Origin: Algicola sp.
GTDB taxonomy: Bacteria; Pseudomonadota; Gammaproteobacteria; Enterobacterales; Alteromonadaceae
Assembly: GCA_013216025.1 (NCBI GenBank)
Contig: JABSOG010000013.1
Coordinates: 1-38,864, forward strand
DNA: 38,864 nt
Direction: 5' to 3'
In this document: in pieces, positions 14,629-23,506 of the stretch
Layout: each line of letters begins with the position of its first letter
Numbering within the stretch: the stretch's first letter is position 1
Program-made: the position numbers and the translations under genes
Notes under the pieces: generated by a model
The model's input: the letters and a program-made list of their open reading frames with translations, nothing else
What the model was told of the DNA's origin: nothing
The model's database searches: none

Positions 14629-17600
14629 ATGCATCAAATTTTTTACCTGATGGTAGTCCTGTTTAGCCTGTTCTATACCCAATCTGCCCAATCGTCCGGC
14701 CCGGCCACTCGCTTTGAACGACTGTCGCCCGAGCTTGGCCTCTCGCGTGCCACGGTTTACAGCATTCTCCAGGACCGTCAGGGATTTTTATGGTTTGCCA
14801 CCCAAGATGGTCTTTACCGCTACGACGGTTACAATTTCAAAGTATTTCGCCACAACCCGCAAGACCCTCACTCCATTTCAGGAAATTTGGTACAAACCCT
14901 GGTAGAAGACTCCAAAGGCCGCATTTGGATTGGCACCCGGCACAGTGGACTCAATCGCTTTGTTGCCAATCTTGAACGCTTTGTACGCTATAACCATGAT
15001 GACACCGACCCCCACAGCCTCAGCAATGACGGGGCTTGGGCCGTTCTTGAAGATAGCAAAAACCGCTTATGGATTGGCACCCGGGGCGGCGGTTTAAACC
15101 TGTTCGATGAGGCTACCGGTCAATTTTCTCACTTTCGTCATGACGACAAAAACCCCAACAGCATCAGCCAAGACAGGGTTTTAACTCTGCTTGAAGACAG
15201 CAAAGGTCACCTTTGGATTGGCACCAGCAACGGCCTCGACCGGCTGCCCGACATTGCCTCGATCGATGGCAATAACACTGAACAGACCCATTTTATTCAT
15301 TACAAACATCAGGCAAACAACCCCAACAGCCTTACCGACAACCGCATTCGAACCCTGCTTGAAGATAAAAACGGTTCGATTTGGGTCGGCACCCGCAACG
15401 GCTTAAATCGTTTTGACAGCAACAACCAACAGTTTCACCAGTTTAAACATCTGTCGATAACGCAAGACCCAGCCGCCGCCCAGCAAAACCTCAACCATAA
15501 TTACATCAGAATATTGTTCGAAGACAGCACCGGCACATTGTGGGTAGGTACCAATGGTGGCGGGTTAAATCGCTATAATGCCCAGCAGCAAAACTTCACC
15601 CATTTCACCAATCACGAAGCCGATCCTAACAGCATCAGCGACAACAGCATCTGGTCAATGCACGAAGACAACCGAGGCATAGTCTGGATTGGCACCTACA
15701 AAGGCGGCGTCAACAAACTCAACAGCAAACCTAACCAATTTACCCATTTTAATCATCAACCAGCCGATCCCAACAGCTTAAATCACAACAGCGTTTATGC
15801 CATCCTCAAAGACCGCAATGACGACGTTTGGGTTGGTACCAGCAAAGGTCTAAACCAATACAACCACACCACCCGTTCGTTTAAACATTTCACCCATCAA
15901 CCCTTAAACCCCTACAGCTTGAGCCACGACTTGGTCTTATCATTGTTTGAAGACAGTACCGGCACTTTGTGGGTGGGCACTTTTGACGGTGGTTTAAACC
16001 GTTACGACCCCGACAAAAAACGCTTTATCCGCTACAAACACAGCCAAGCCACCGGCAGCATCAGTGGCAATTCAATCTCAACCATCTTTGAAGATGCCAG
16101 CGGCATGTTGTGGGTTGGCACCTACGGCAACGGGTTAAACCGCTACAATCGCCAAACCCGCCAATTTGAACAGTTTAAGAACGACAAAGACAACCCCCAC
16201 AGCCTGAGCAACGATACCATCAGAGCCATTTTTGAAGATTCAAAAGGTCGATTGTGGCTCGGTACCAATGACGGCCTCAACCTTTTTAACCAACAAAACG
16301 GACGCTTTATCGCCTACAAATATCATCGCAATGACTCGTACAGCCTCAGTAACAACCGGGTATATGTGATTGTCGAAGACGATAAAGGCCTCCTTTGGCT
16401 AGGCACCCATGGCGGCGGATTAAACAAACTCGACCCCAAAACCATGCAGTTCAACCAATACCGCGAATCAGACGGCCTAAGCAACGACATCGTTTATGGC
16501 ATCGCACGCGACCCGCAAGGTTTACTGTGGATCAGCACCGACAATGGCCTGAGCCACTTCGACCCCGACAAAATAAGCTTCAAAAATTACGACTTTAACG
16601 ATGGACTCCAAGGTAATGGCTTTAACCCAAGGGCTTTTTTTAAAGCCAAAGATGGCGAACTGTTTTTTGGTGGCAGCAACGGTTTCAACCGCTTCTATCC
16701 ACAAGACATTAATGACGATCCGCACCGCCCCACCGTAGTACTAACAGACTTTCTGGTGGCCAACCAATCGGTCGGCATTAATCCTGACAGCCCTAATTCT
16801 TACAACAACAGTGCTGATAAAGCCAATTCTGACAAAACAGCAGACAACCCAACCGTATTTAAGCTGCCCCAATCTATCGACAGCCTTAAACACCTCACCC
16901 TGGGTTACCACCAAAACCTGATCACCTTTGAATTTACCGCACTGCATTTTGCCAACCAAATGAAAAACCAATTTGCCTATCAACTGCTCGGCCAAGACCC
17001 CAACTGGATCACCACCGATGCCAAAAATCGCCGCGCCACATACTCAAACTTAGCCCCTGGCCATTACACCCTGCGCATCAAAGCCAGCAACAAAGACGGT
17101 TATTGGAATGAACAGGGCAAAACCCTCAGCATTGAAGTGCTACCCCCGTGGTGGCGTTCGACTTTTGCCTATGTGCTTTACATCCTCTCAATACTGACCA
17201 CCAGCTACAGTTTCTATCATTATCGTACGGGTTCACTCATCAGGCGGGCCAAAGAACTTGAACGCAGTGTCGAAGAGCGTACCGCAACGGTTAAACAACT
17301 GATGGAACAAAAAGACCGTATGTTTGCCAATATATCCCACGAATTTAAAACCCCACTGACGCTGATCCTCAACCCCATGGATGCCATAGACGGCAATCAA
17401 AGCAAACAAACCATCATGGACAAAGTGTCGATGATGAAACGCAACGGTAACCGGTTATTACGTTTGGTTGAACAATTGCTAGAGCTGTCAAAAATAAAAT
17501 CGGGCAACACCGAAGATCAACAACAATGGCAATATTACTCGCTGGCACAAACCCTAAACGTACTACTCACCTCATTTGGGCCATTGTTTGACAGCAGCCA

Positions 17601-18927
17601 AATCAAGGTCAAATGCGCAAAATTTGACGATGTGGTATTACACCTTAAACCTGACTCACTCGAACTCATACTGACCAACCTCATCTCTAACGCCGTCAAA
17701 TACAACTCAACCAACGGCACCATTTCAATTGACGTACAGCGCCATGGCTCGCAAGTCAAAATCATCATCGAAGATACCGGCATTGGCATTGACGAAAAAA
17801 ATCAAACCTTAGTCTTTAACCGCTTTACCCGCGCCATAGAACAACACGGCAAAAACATACCCGGTGCCGGTATAGGCCTTGCACTGGTCAAAGAGCTAGC
17901 ACTGGCCAACCATGGTCAAGTTCAACTGACCAGCGTAGTCGGTCAAGGTAGCGCCTTTACCGTCACATTACCGGTTGATACCAGTGGTGCCGTTGCAGTC
18001 AAAAACATGGATGAACTGCCAAACACCACCAAAATGGAAATACAGTCGTTTGCCGATGACGAGGCGAGTGAAACAACGCCACACCACCGAATGGCGCCCG
18101 AGCCAAACCAAGACGACAACAAACCCCAGTTGCTGATCATCGATGACAATACCGACATGCTACAACTGCTCGATGACACCCTTAATCCCTATTATCACTG
18201 TATTTTCGCCGACAATGGCACCCAAGGCGTAATAATGGCCAAAGAACACCTGCCCGATTTAGTGCTCAGCGATGTCATGATGCCGTGCATATCGGGTTTT
18301 GAAGTGCTCAGCCAATTAAAAACCGATGAAATGACCGGCCACATCCCAGTAATTTTACTGACCGCCAAAGGCGACATGCAAAGTCGCATAAAAGGGTGGG
18401 AAAATCAGGCCGACGAATATCTCGAAAAACCGTTTCATGCCCCAGAAATGCTGGCAAGAATAGACAACCTGCTGAGCATCAGGCAGTTGTTAAGCCATCG
18501 TTTTCAGCAGAATTTCAGCGGATTAAATAGCCCAACAATGGCCAGTCAGCAGGCCAGTTCTACGATGAATGGAGAGGTTAATGATGAGGAAAATCAGCTA
18601 GATAAGATGTCCCATAAATTCTGCTGCCAGCTTGACGAAGTATTAAACCAGCATTATAAAGACGAAGAATTAGATGTGTCGATATTAGCTAGCGCAATGG
18701 CCATGAGCAGACGACAACTGTCACGCAAAGTAAAAAGCCTGCTCGATATGACCCTAATAGAAGCCATCAGAGCATTCCGCTTGAAAAAGGCCATAGAATT
18801 GTTGAAAGATGGCATGACCCCCAGTTTAGTGGCCAATGAAGTCGGGTTTTCGTCGCACTCGTATTTTAGCCAATGCTTTAAAGCCCACTTTGGTTGCGCA
18901 CCTTCAGAGCATGGGAGTGTGGGTTGA
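14629..18927 (+). CDS. PSK2: propeller hybrid two-component sensor with AraC-type DNA-binding domain
   Basis: A 1,432-residue hybrid two-component protein. In order: signal peptide (about 1-22); 14 propeller blades with W-GT motifs (about 27-690); Y_Y_Y domain (about 755-840); membrane helix (about 843-862); coiled coil; HisKA with H904 in NISHEFKTPLTL; HATPase (NLISNAVKYN, GAGIGLALVKEL); receiver with D1215 in LSDVMMP; and an AraC-type helix-turn-helix (about 1336-1428) ending FSSHSYFSQCFKAHFG. In Bacteroidetes this architecture senses glycans outside the cytoplasm and directly activates nearby genes. The target here is unknown; the adjacent PSK3 is a candidate. The stop lies five nt before the PSK3 start, so the two form an operon. 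Confidence 0.94.
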   Translation: MHQIFYLMVVLFSLFYTQSAQSSGPATRFERLSPELGLSRATVYSILQDRQGFLWFATQDGLYRYDGYNFKVFRHNPQDPHSISGNLVQTLVEDSKGRIWIGTRHSGLNRFVANLERFVRYNHDDTDPHSLSNDGAWAVLEDSKNRLWIGTRGGGLNLFDEATGQFSHFRHDDKNPNSISQDRVLTLLEDSKGHLWIGTSNGLDRLPDIASIDGNNTEQTHFIHYKHQANNPNSLTDNRIRTLLEDKNGSIWVGTRNGLNRFDSNNQQFHQFKHLSITQDPAAAQQNLNHNYIRILFEDSTGTLWVGTNGGGLNRYNAQQQNFTHFTNHEADPNSISDNSIWSMHEDNRGIVWIGTYKGGVNKLNSKPNQFTHFNHQPADPNSLNHNSVYAILKDRNDDVWVGTSKGLNQYNHTTRSFKHFTHQPLNPYSLSHDLVLSLFEDSTGTLWVGTFDGGLNRYDPDKKRFIRYKHSQATGSISGNSISTIFEDASGMLWVGTYGNGLNRYNRQTRQFEQFKNDKDNPHSLSNDTIRAIFEDSKGRLWLGTNDGLNLFNQQNGRFIAYKYHRNDSYSLSNNRVYVIVEDDKGLLWLGTHGGGLNKLDPKTMQFNQYRESDGLSNDIVYGIARDPQGLLWISTDNGLSHFDPDKISFKNYDFNDGLQGNGFNPRAFFKAKDGELFFGGSNGFNRFYPQDINDDPHRPTVVLTDFLVANQSVGINPDSPNSYNNSADKANSDKTADNPTVFKLPQSIDSLKHLTLGYHQNLITFEFTALHFANQMKNQFAYQLLGQDPNWITTDAKNRRATYSNLAPGHYTLRIKASNKDGYWNEQGKTLSIEVLPPWWRSTFAYVLYILSILTTSYSFYHYRTGSLIRRAKELERSVEERTATVKQLMEQKDRMFANISHEFKTPLTLILNPMDAIDGNQSKQTIMDKVSMMKRNGNRLLRLVEQLLELSKIKSGNTEDQQQWQYYSLAQTLNVLLTSFGPLFDSSQIKVKCAKFDDVVLHLKPDSLELILTNLISNAVKYNSTNGTISIDVQRHGSQVKIIIEDTGIGIDEKNQTLVFNRFTRAIEQHGKNIPGAGIGLALVKELALANHGQVQLTSVVGQGSAFTVTLPVDTSGAVAVKNMDELPNTTKMEIQSFADDEASETTPHHRMAPEPNQDDNKPQLLIIDDNTDMLQLLDDTLNPYYHCIFADNGTQGVIMAKEHLPDLVLSDVMMPCISGFEVLSQLKTDEMTGHIPVILLTAKGDMQSRIKGWENQADEYLEKPFHAPEMLARIDNLLSIRQLLSHRFQQNFSGLNSPTMASQQASSTMNGEVNDEENQLDKMSHKFCCQLDEVLNQHYKDEELDVSILASAMAMSRRQLSRKVKSLLDMTLIEAIRAFRLKKAIELLKDGMTPSLVANEVGFSSHSYFSQCFKAHFGCAPSEHGSVG

Positions 18928-18932
18928 CCGCG

Positions 18933-21900
18933 ATGCTTAAATTGTTTTTGCTTATAACTCTGCTGCTGCCACCCCCTTTGTTGGCATCAAAAGCGATTTT
19001 TAAATTCAACAATATCAGCAGTGAGCAAGGCTTGAGTAACGTCTATGTATCCAAGGTTTTGCAAGACGCTCAGGGGTTTATCTGGGTGGGCACCCAAAGT
19101 GGTCTGTTTCGCTATGACGGATATAAATTTAAAGCATTCAAACATGATCCCCAAGACCCAACCTCTTTGCCCGGCAATTATGTTCAAACACTTTACAGTG
19201 ACAGTGCTGGAGTGCTGTGGGTGGGTATTTGGCGTGGCGGTTTGGCGCAATACCATTCCGGCACCGAGTCTTTTACCAACTACCAACACGACCCGAATAA
19301 CCCACACAGCTTAAGCAATGACGAAGTGATGGCCATTGTTGGCGATACCAGCGCAGGAGATAAAGAGGACGGCCTGTGGATTGCCACCCTAAATGGCGGG
19401 CTTGAGCACTTTAACAAAAACAATCAAACCTTCAGCCACTATCGCCACGACCCAAACAATCCCAATAGTCTGGGTAATGACAGTGTGTATGCACTGCTGT
19501 ATGACAGCGCCGAATTTTTGTGGATTGGCACCAGCCGCCATGGCCTTAACCGTCTAAACAGCAACACAGGCCAATTCAAACGGTTTGAACACAACCCAAA
19601 CAACCCCACCAGCCTCAGCCACAACAAAGTACATCTAGTGTTCGAAGACAAAGACAACAATGTGTGGGTCGGTACCAAAGGTGGTGGCTTAAACCGCTTT
19701 AACCGCCAAACTGGCGATTTCAACCATTATCGCCACAACCCCAATGATGCCAACAGCTTAGCCACCGATCAGGTGTGGGCGATACATCAAGACACTACTG
19801 GTTCGTTGTGGATAGGTGCCGACAAAGGCGGTTTAACCCGCTTTGACCAAAAAACAGACCGATTTATCCGCTACCGCCATAACCCCCAAGATAGCAGCTC
19901 AGTGGCAGACGACGATGTTTATACCATCACGCAAGACCAAACCGGGCTAATCTGGCTCGGTACTTTTGGCGGTGGCATCAGCCATTTTGACCCAGCAAGC
20001 GAACGTTTTGGTTTTATACATTATGATGCCACCGATTTCCACAGCTTAACCAAAGGAGACATTCACGCCATTTTTAAGGACCGGGCGGGCATCGTCTGGA
20101 TAGGCACCGATTCGGGGCTTAACCGTCACGATCCAGTCACAGGCCAATTTAGACATTACCTTCATGATCCCACCGATTCAAATAGCCTCAGTGACAGCGA
20201 TATCTGGTCAATATTTGAAGACTCCAAGGGCCAACTGTGGATAGGCACCAGAAACGGTGGCGTTAACCTGTTCAACCGCCAACGACAAAAATTTACCCAT
20301 TACAAACATAAAGCCGATGATAACAATAGCATCACCAAAGGTTATATTTCTGCCATTCATGAAGACGCATGGGGCAACCTTTGGATGGGGACTAGCCATG
20401 GCCTTAACCGCTTTAACCCCCAAACAAACAATTTTACCCGTTATCTCAGCAACACTATCAACGACATCAGCAACAACACCATTTATGCCCTATACAGCGC
20501 CCAAGACGGTTCGCTAATGATTGGTACCAATGGTGGCCTCAACCGCTATGATCATCAAAGCCAAGATTTTACCCTCTACAGGCACAACCCCGTCAACCCC
20601 AACAGCTTAAGCAACGACACCGTATTTGCGATTTATCAAGACCCACAAGGGATATTCTGGCTGGGCACCAATGGCGGATTAAACCGCTTTGATTTACCAC
20701 AAAACACCTTTAAGCACTACCGCGAAAAAGACGGTTTGCCGAGCGACAGAGTCTCTGCTGTTTTGGGTGACAGCAGCGGTAATCTGTGGCTTGGCAACGA
20801 CACCCTATCGCGTTTTAACCCAGCCACGGTCACCTTCAACAACAATGTCGGCCTTAAAGCCGGTTGCCTCAAAGGTGGTCAAGGCGCATATTTTAAGGCG
20901 AGAGACGGTAAACTGTATTTTGGCCATTGTTCTTTTTATCCTGAGCAAGCCATTAAACCTAGTTTACCCCCTACCATTGTGCTCACTAATTTTCGCCTAA
21001 CCAACAAAATCGTGGGCATCAGCAATAACAACACCCCAACCCCTTTAACCAAAGTAATCAATCACACCCAATCCCTCACACTTACCCACGAAGACAACAT
21101 GTTCTCTTTGGAATTTTCCGCCTTATATTATGCCGATGCAAAAGCCAACCAGTACCAATACAAACTGGAGGGATTTAACCTGAATTGGATAGACACATCG
21201 GCCAACAACCGCCGAGCCGCGTATACCAATTTGGAATCTGGCGATTATACCTTCAGAGTAAGGGCTAGCAATAACCAAGGGGTTTGGAATACACAAGGCA
21301 AGTCATTAAGAATCATCGTAGAGCCAGCCCCATGGCTGACTTGGTGGGCTTATCTAATTTATGCCCTTATGCTCGCCGCCTTGTTATACATTGCATTTTT
21401 CGTTTATACCCAACAACAAAAAATACAAGACGAGCATTCAGTTAATATAAAACTAACCCAACTCGACAAACTCAAAGACGAGTTTCTGGCCAATACGTCC
21501 CACGAACTACGCACCCCGCTTAACGGCATCATCGGCCTCGCCGAATCGCTAATGGACGGCATTGCAGGGCCCCAGTCAAAAACCGGTATTCATAATCTAA
21601 ATATGATTGTTTCAAGCGGCAAACGCCTGTCTAATCTGGTTAACGATATCCTAGATTTCTCAAAACTAAAAAATCGCAATCTCACTCTGAATACCCAATC
21701 AGTCGATTTATACAGCATGACCGAAGTTGTGCTAGCCCTGTCACGCCCTTTGCTCGGCAACAAACAGATTAAACTGATAAACAATGTCAACAAAGACCTG
21801 CCCGGCGTGCAGGCCGACGAAGACCGTTTAGCACAAATTCTTCATAACTTGGTGGGCAATGCGATTAAGTTTACCGAAACGGGCAAGGTAACGGTGTCGG

Positions 21901-23462
21901 CTGTTGAAATGGGTGAAGAGATAACCATCAGCGTCATCGACACCGGCATTGGTATAGACAAGAAACACTTTGCCACCCTTTTTGACTCATTCGAACAAAT
22001 CGAAGGCGATGCCCAACGCACACAAAGCGGCACCGGGTTAGGTTTGTCGGTCAGCAAGCAGTTGGTCGAATTGCACGGCGGCACAATTATGGTTGAATCC
22101 CAGTTGAGTCAAGGCTCAACCTTCAGTTTTAACCTGCCCATCAGCGAAGAAAAACCACAAGCCAACGAACTGGCCAATCAATCTGTCGCCCGGCTCCACT
22201 CTTTTGAAAACGATGAAGCGGAAGTGCCATCAACAACACCAACAGCCAACCGATGCCGCATTTTACTGGTCGACGACGAACCCATTAACCGCCAAGTCTT
22301 AAACAATCACCTGTCACTGCAAAACTACGAATTAATAGAAGCGTCTGGCGGCAAAGAAGCATTACAAGCCATCGACAATAACGGCCCGTTTGATTTAATT
22401 CTACTCGACATAATGATGCCGCAAGTCTCGGGTTATGAAGTCTGCAGCAAACTGCGCGAAACCTACCCCGCCAACGACTTGCCGGTGATATTCTTAACCG
22501 CCAAAAATCAAGTCGCCGACATGGTGCAGAGTTTTGCCGTGGGGGCCAACGACTACCTCACCAAACCGGTCAGCAAACAAGAACTGCTCACCCGGGTTGA
22601 AACCCATCTTAAGTTTTTAGATATCCACCGTAATTTAGAAGGCAAAGTACTCGAACGCACGACCCAGCTAATTGATATGCAACAACAATTAATCCAGTCC
22701 GAAAAAATGGCGGCACTGGGCACCCTCACCGCTGGTGTCGCTCACGAAATCAACAACCCCAATAATTTTATCCACCTAAGCAGCCAAAACCTCGAAGCTG
22801 ATTTGACCAAAATCCAGCAGTTTTTCATCGACCTTGCAAGCGACGAAGCCGACGAAGATATTCTCGCCAGCTTCCGCCAACAATTCACCCCGCTCGATAA
22901 GCACCTCGACACCATTAAAGACGGTTCAGAACGAATCAAACTCATCGTGCAAGACTTACGTGCCTTCACCCAACTCGATGCTGCTGAACAAAAGATGGTA
23001 AAGCTCACCGATTTACTGCAATCGACCATCAACTTGGTCAGCACCCAATACCAACCGATCACCACGTTTGTCACCGACTTTAAAGACCAACCTGAGCTGT
23101 ATTGCTTCCCCGCTCAACTGAATCAGGTATTCATGAATCTGATAGTTAACGCCTGTTATGCCATCGAAACAGCCCAACAAGACAAAGGCGAAATCATCGT
23201 GGGTTGCCAAGTGATTGATGATTCAATTGAGATCACCATAAAAGACAACGGCTGTGGCATGACTGCAGAAACCAAAACTAAGCTGTTCGAACCCTTTTAC
23301 ACCACCAAAGAAGTCGGCGATGGCACAGGACTGGGTTTGTCGATATCGTTTGGTATCGTGCAAAAGCACAATGGCGAGATATGGGCGGAGTCAGAGTTGG
23401 GGGTTGGGTCGACTTTTATGGTGCGCTTGCCTACGCGGGGAGTAAGCATTGAATTGGCGTAA
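18933..23462 (+). CDS. PSK3: propeller sensor, kinase-receiver-kinase hybrid without DNA-binding domain
   Basis: A 1,509-residue membrane sensor. The signal peptide (MLKLFLLITLLLPPPLLAS) fixes the start at ATG 18933; an upstream in-frame TTG at 18894 lies inside PSK2. It has 14 blades; the last two are degenerate (LWLGNDTL, then a cysteine-containing LYFGHCSF). A Y_Y_Y domain and a membrane helix (about 805-826) follow. HisKA H857, HATPase, receiver D1159, second HisKA H1271 and second HATPase closely match PSK1. The coiled coil before the second HisKA is exactly seven residues shorter than in PSK1. It is probably translationally coupled to PSK2, which supplies a DNA-binding domain that PSK3 lacks. 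Confidence 0.93.
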   Translation: MLKLFLLITLLLPPPLLASKAIFKFNNISSEQGLSNVYVSKVLQDAQGFIWVGTQSGLFRYDGYKFKAFKHDPQDPTSLPGNYVQTLYSDSAGVLWVGIWRGGLAQYHSGTESFTNYQHDPNNPHSLSNDEVMAIVGDTSAGDKEDGLWIATLNGGLEHFNKNNQTFSHYRHDPNNPNSLGNDSVYALLYDSAEFLWIGTSRHGLNRLNSNTGQFKRFEHNPNNPTSLSHNKVHLVFEDKDNNVWVGTKGGGLNRFNRQTGDFNHYRHNPNDANSLATDQVWAIHQDTTGSLWIGADKGGLTRFDQKTDRFIRYRHNPQDSSSVADDDVYTITQDQTGLIWLGTFGGGISHFDPASERFGFIHYDATDFHSLTKGDIHAIFKDRAGIVWIGTDSGLNRHDPVTGQFRHYLHDPTDSNSLSDSDIWSIFEDSKGQLWIGTRNGGVNLFNRQRQKFTHYKHKADDNNSITKGYISAIHEDAWGNLWMGTSHGLNRFNPQTNNFTRYLSNTINDISNNTIYALYSAQDGSLMIGTNGGLNRYDHQSQDFTLYRHNPVNPNSLSNDTVFAIYQDPQGIFWLGTNGGLNRFDLPQNTFKHYREKDGLPSDRVSAVLGDSSGNLWLGNDTLSRFNPATVTFNNNVGLKAGCLKGGQGAYFKARDGKLYFGHCSFYPEQAIKPSLPPTIVLTNFRLTNKIVGISNNNTPTPLTKVINHTQSLTLTHEDNMFSLEFSALYYADAKANQYQYKLEGFNLNWIDTSANNRRAAYTNLESGDYTFRVRASNNQGVWNTQGKSLRIIVEPAPWLTWWAYLIYALMLAALLYIAFFVYTQQQKIQDEHSVNIKLTQLDKLKDEFLANTSHELRTPLNGIIGLAESLMDGIAGPQSKTGIHNLNMIVSSGKRLSNLVNDILDFSKLKNRNLTLNTQSVDLYSMTEVVLALSRPLLGNKQIKLINNVNKDLPGVQADEDRLAQILHNLVGNAIKFTETGKVTVSAVEMGEEITISVIDTGIGIDKKHFATLFDSFEQIEGDAQRTQSGTGLGLSVSKQLVELHGGTIMVESQLSQGSTFSFNLPISEEKPQANELANQSVARLHSFENDEAEVPSTTPTANRCRILLVDDEPINRQVLNNHLSLQNYELIEASGGKEALQAIDNNGPFDLILLDIMMPQVSGYEVCSKLRETYPANDLPVIFLTAKNQVADMVQSFAVGANDYLTKPVSKQELLTRVETHLKFLDIHRNLEGKVLERTTQLIDMQQQLIQSEKMAALGTLTAGVAHEINNPNNFIHLSSQNLEADLTKIQQFFIDLASDEADEDILASFRQQFTPLDKHLDTIKDGSERIKLIVQDLRAFTQLDAAEQKMVKLTDLLQSTINLVSTQYQPITTFVTDFKDQPELYCFPAQLNQVFMNLIVNACYAIETAQQDKGEIIVGCQVIDDSIEITIKDNGCGMTAETKTKLFEPFYTTKEVGDGTGLGLSISFGIVQKHNGEIWAESELGVGSTFMVRLPTRGVSIELA
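21450..23435 (+). repeat. Paralogous cytoplasmic module, copy 2 (PSK3)
   Basis: Closest to copy 1 in PSK1. The segment IHNLNMIVSSGKRLSN and the receiver core are almost unchanged, and many runs of DNA are identical, while the propeller parts of the two genes are much more divergent. Confidence 0.8.
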
Positions 23463-23466
23463 AGTC

Positions 23467-23506
23467 GTCTACACTTAAGCCAAGCAATCAATAACAAAAT
23501 CCAAAT
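23467..23506 (+). promoter_or_regulatory. Leader of PSK4 with the shared GTCTACACT motif
   Basis: GTCTACACT at 23467-23475 lies 31 nt before the ATG and starts only five nt after the PSK3 stop. The A-rich leader matches that of PSK1 over most positions. It may carry an internal promoter, so PSK4 need not depend on the PSK2-PSK3 transcript. Confidence 0.4.

Noticed and set aside
14494-14691. A 65-codon minus-strand frame overlapping the start of PSK2
   Set aside because: It is antisense to the PSK2 signal peptide region and lacks any start signal or coding character.
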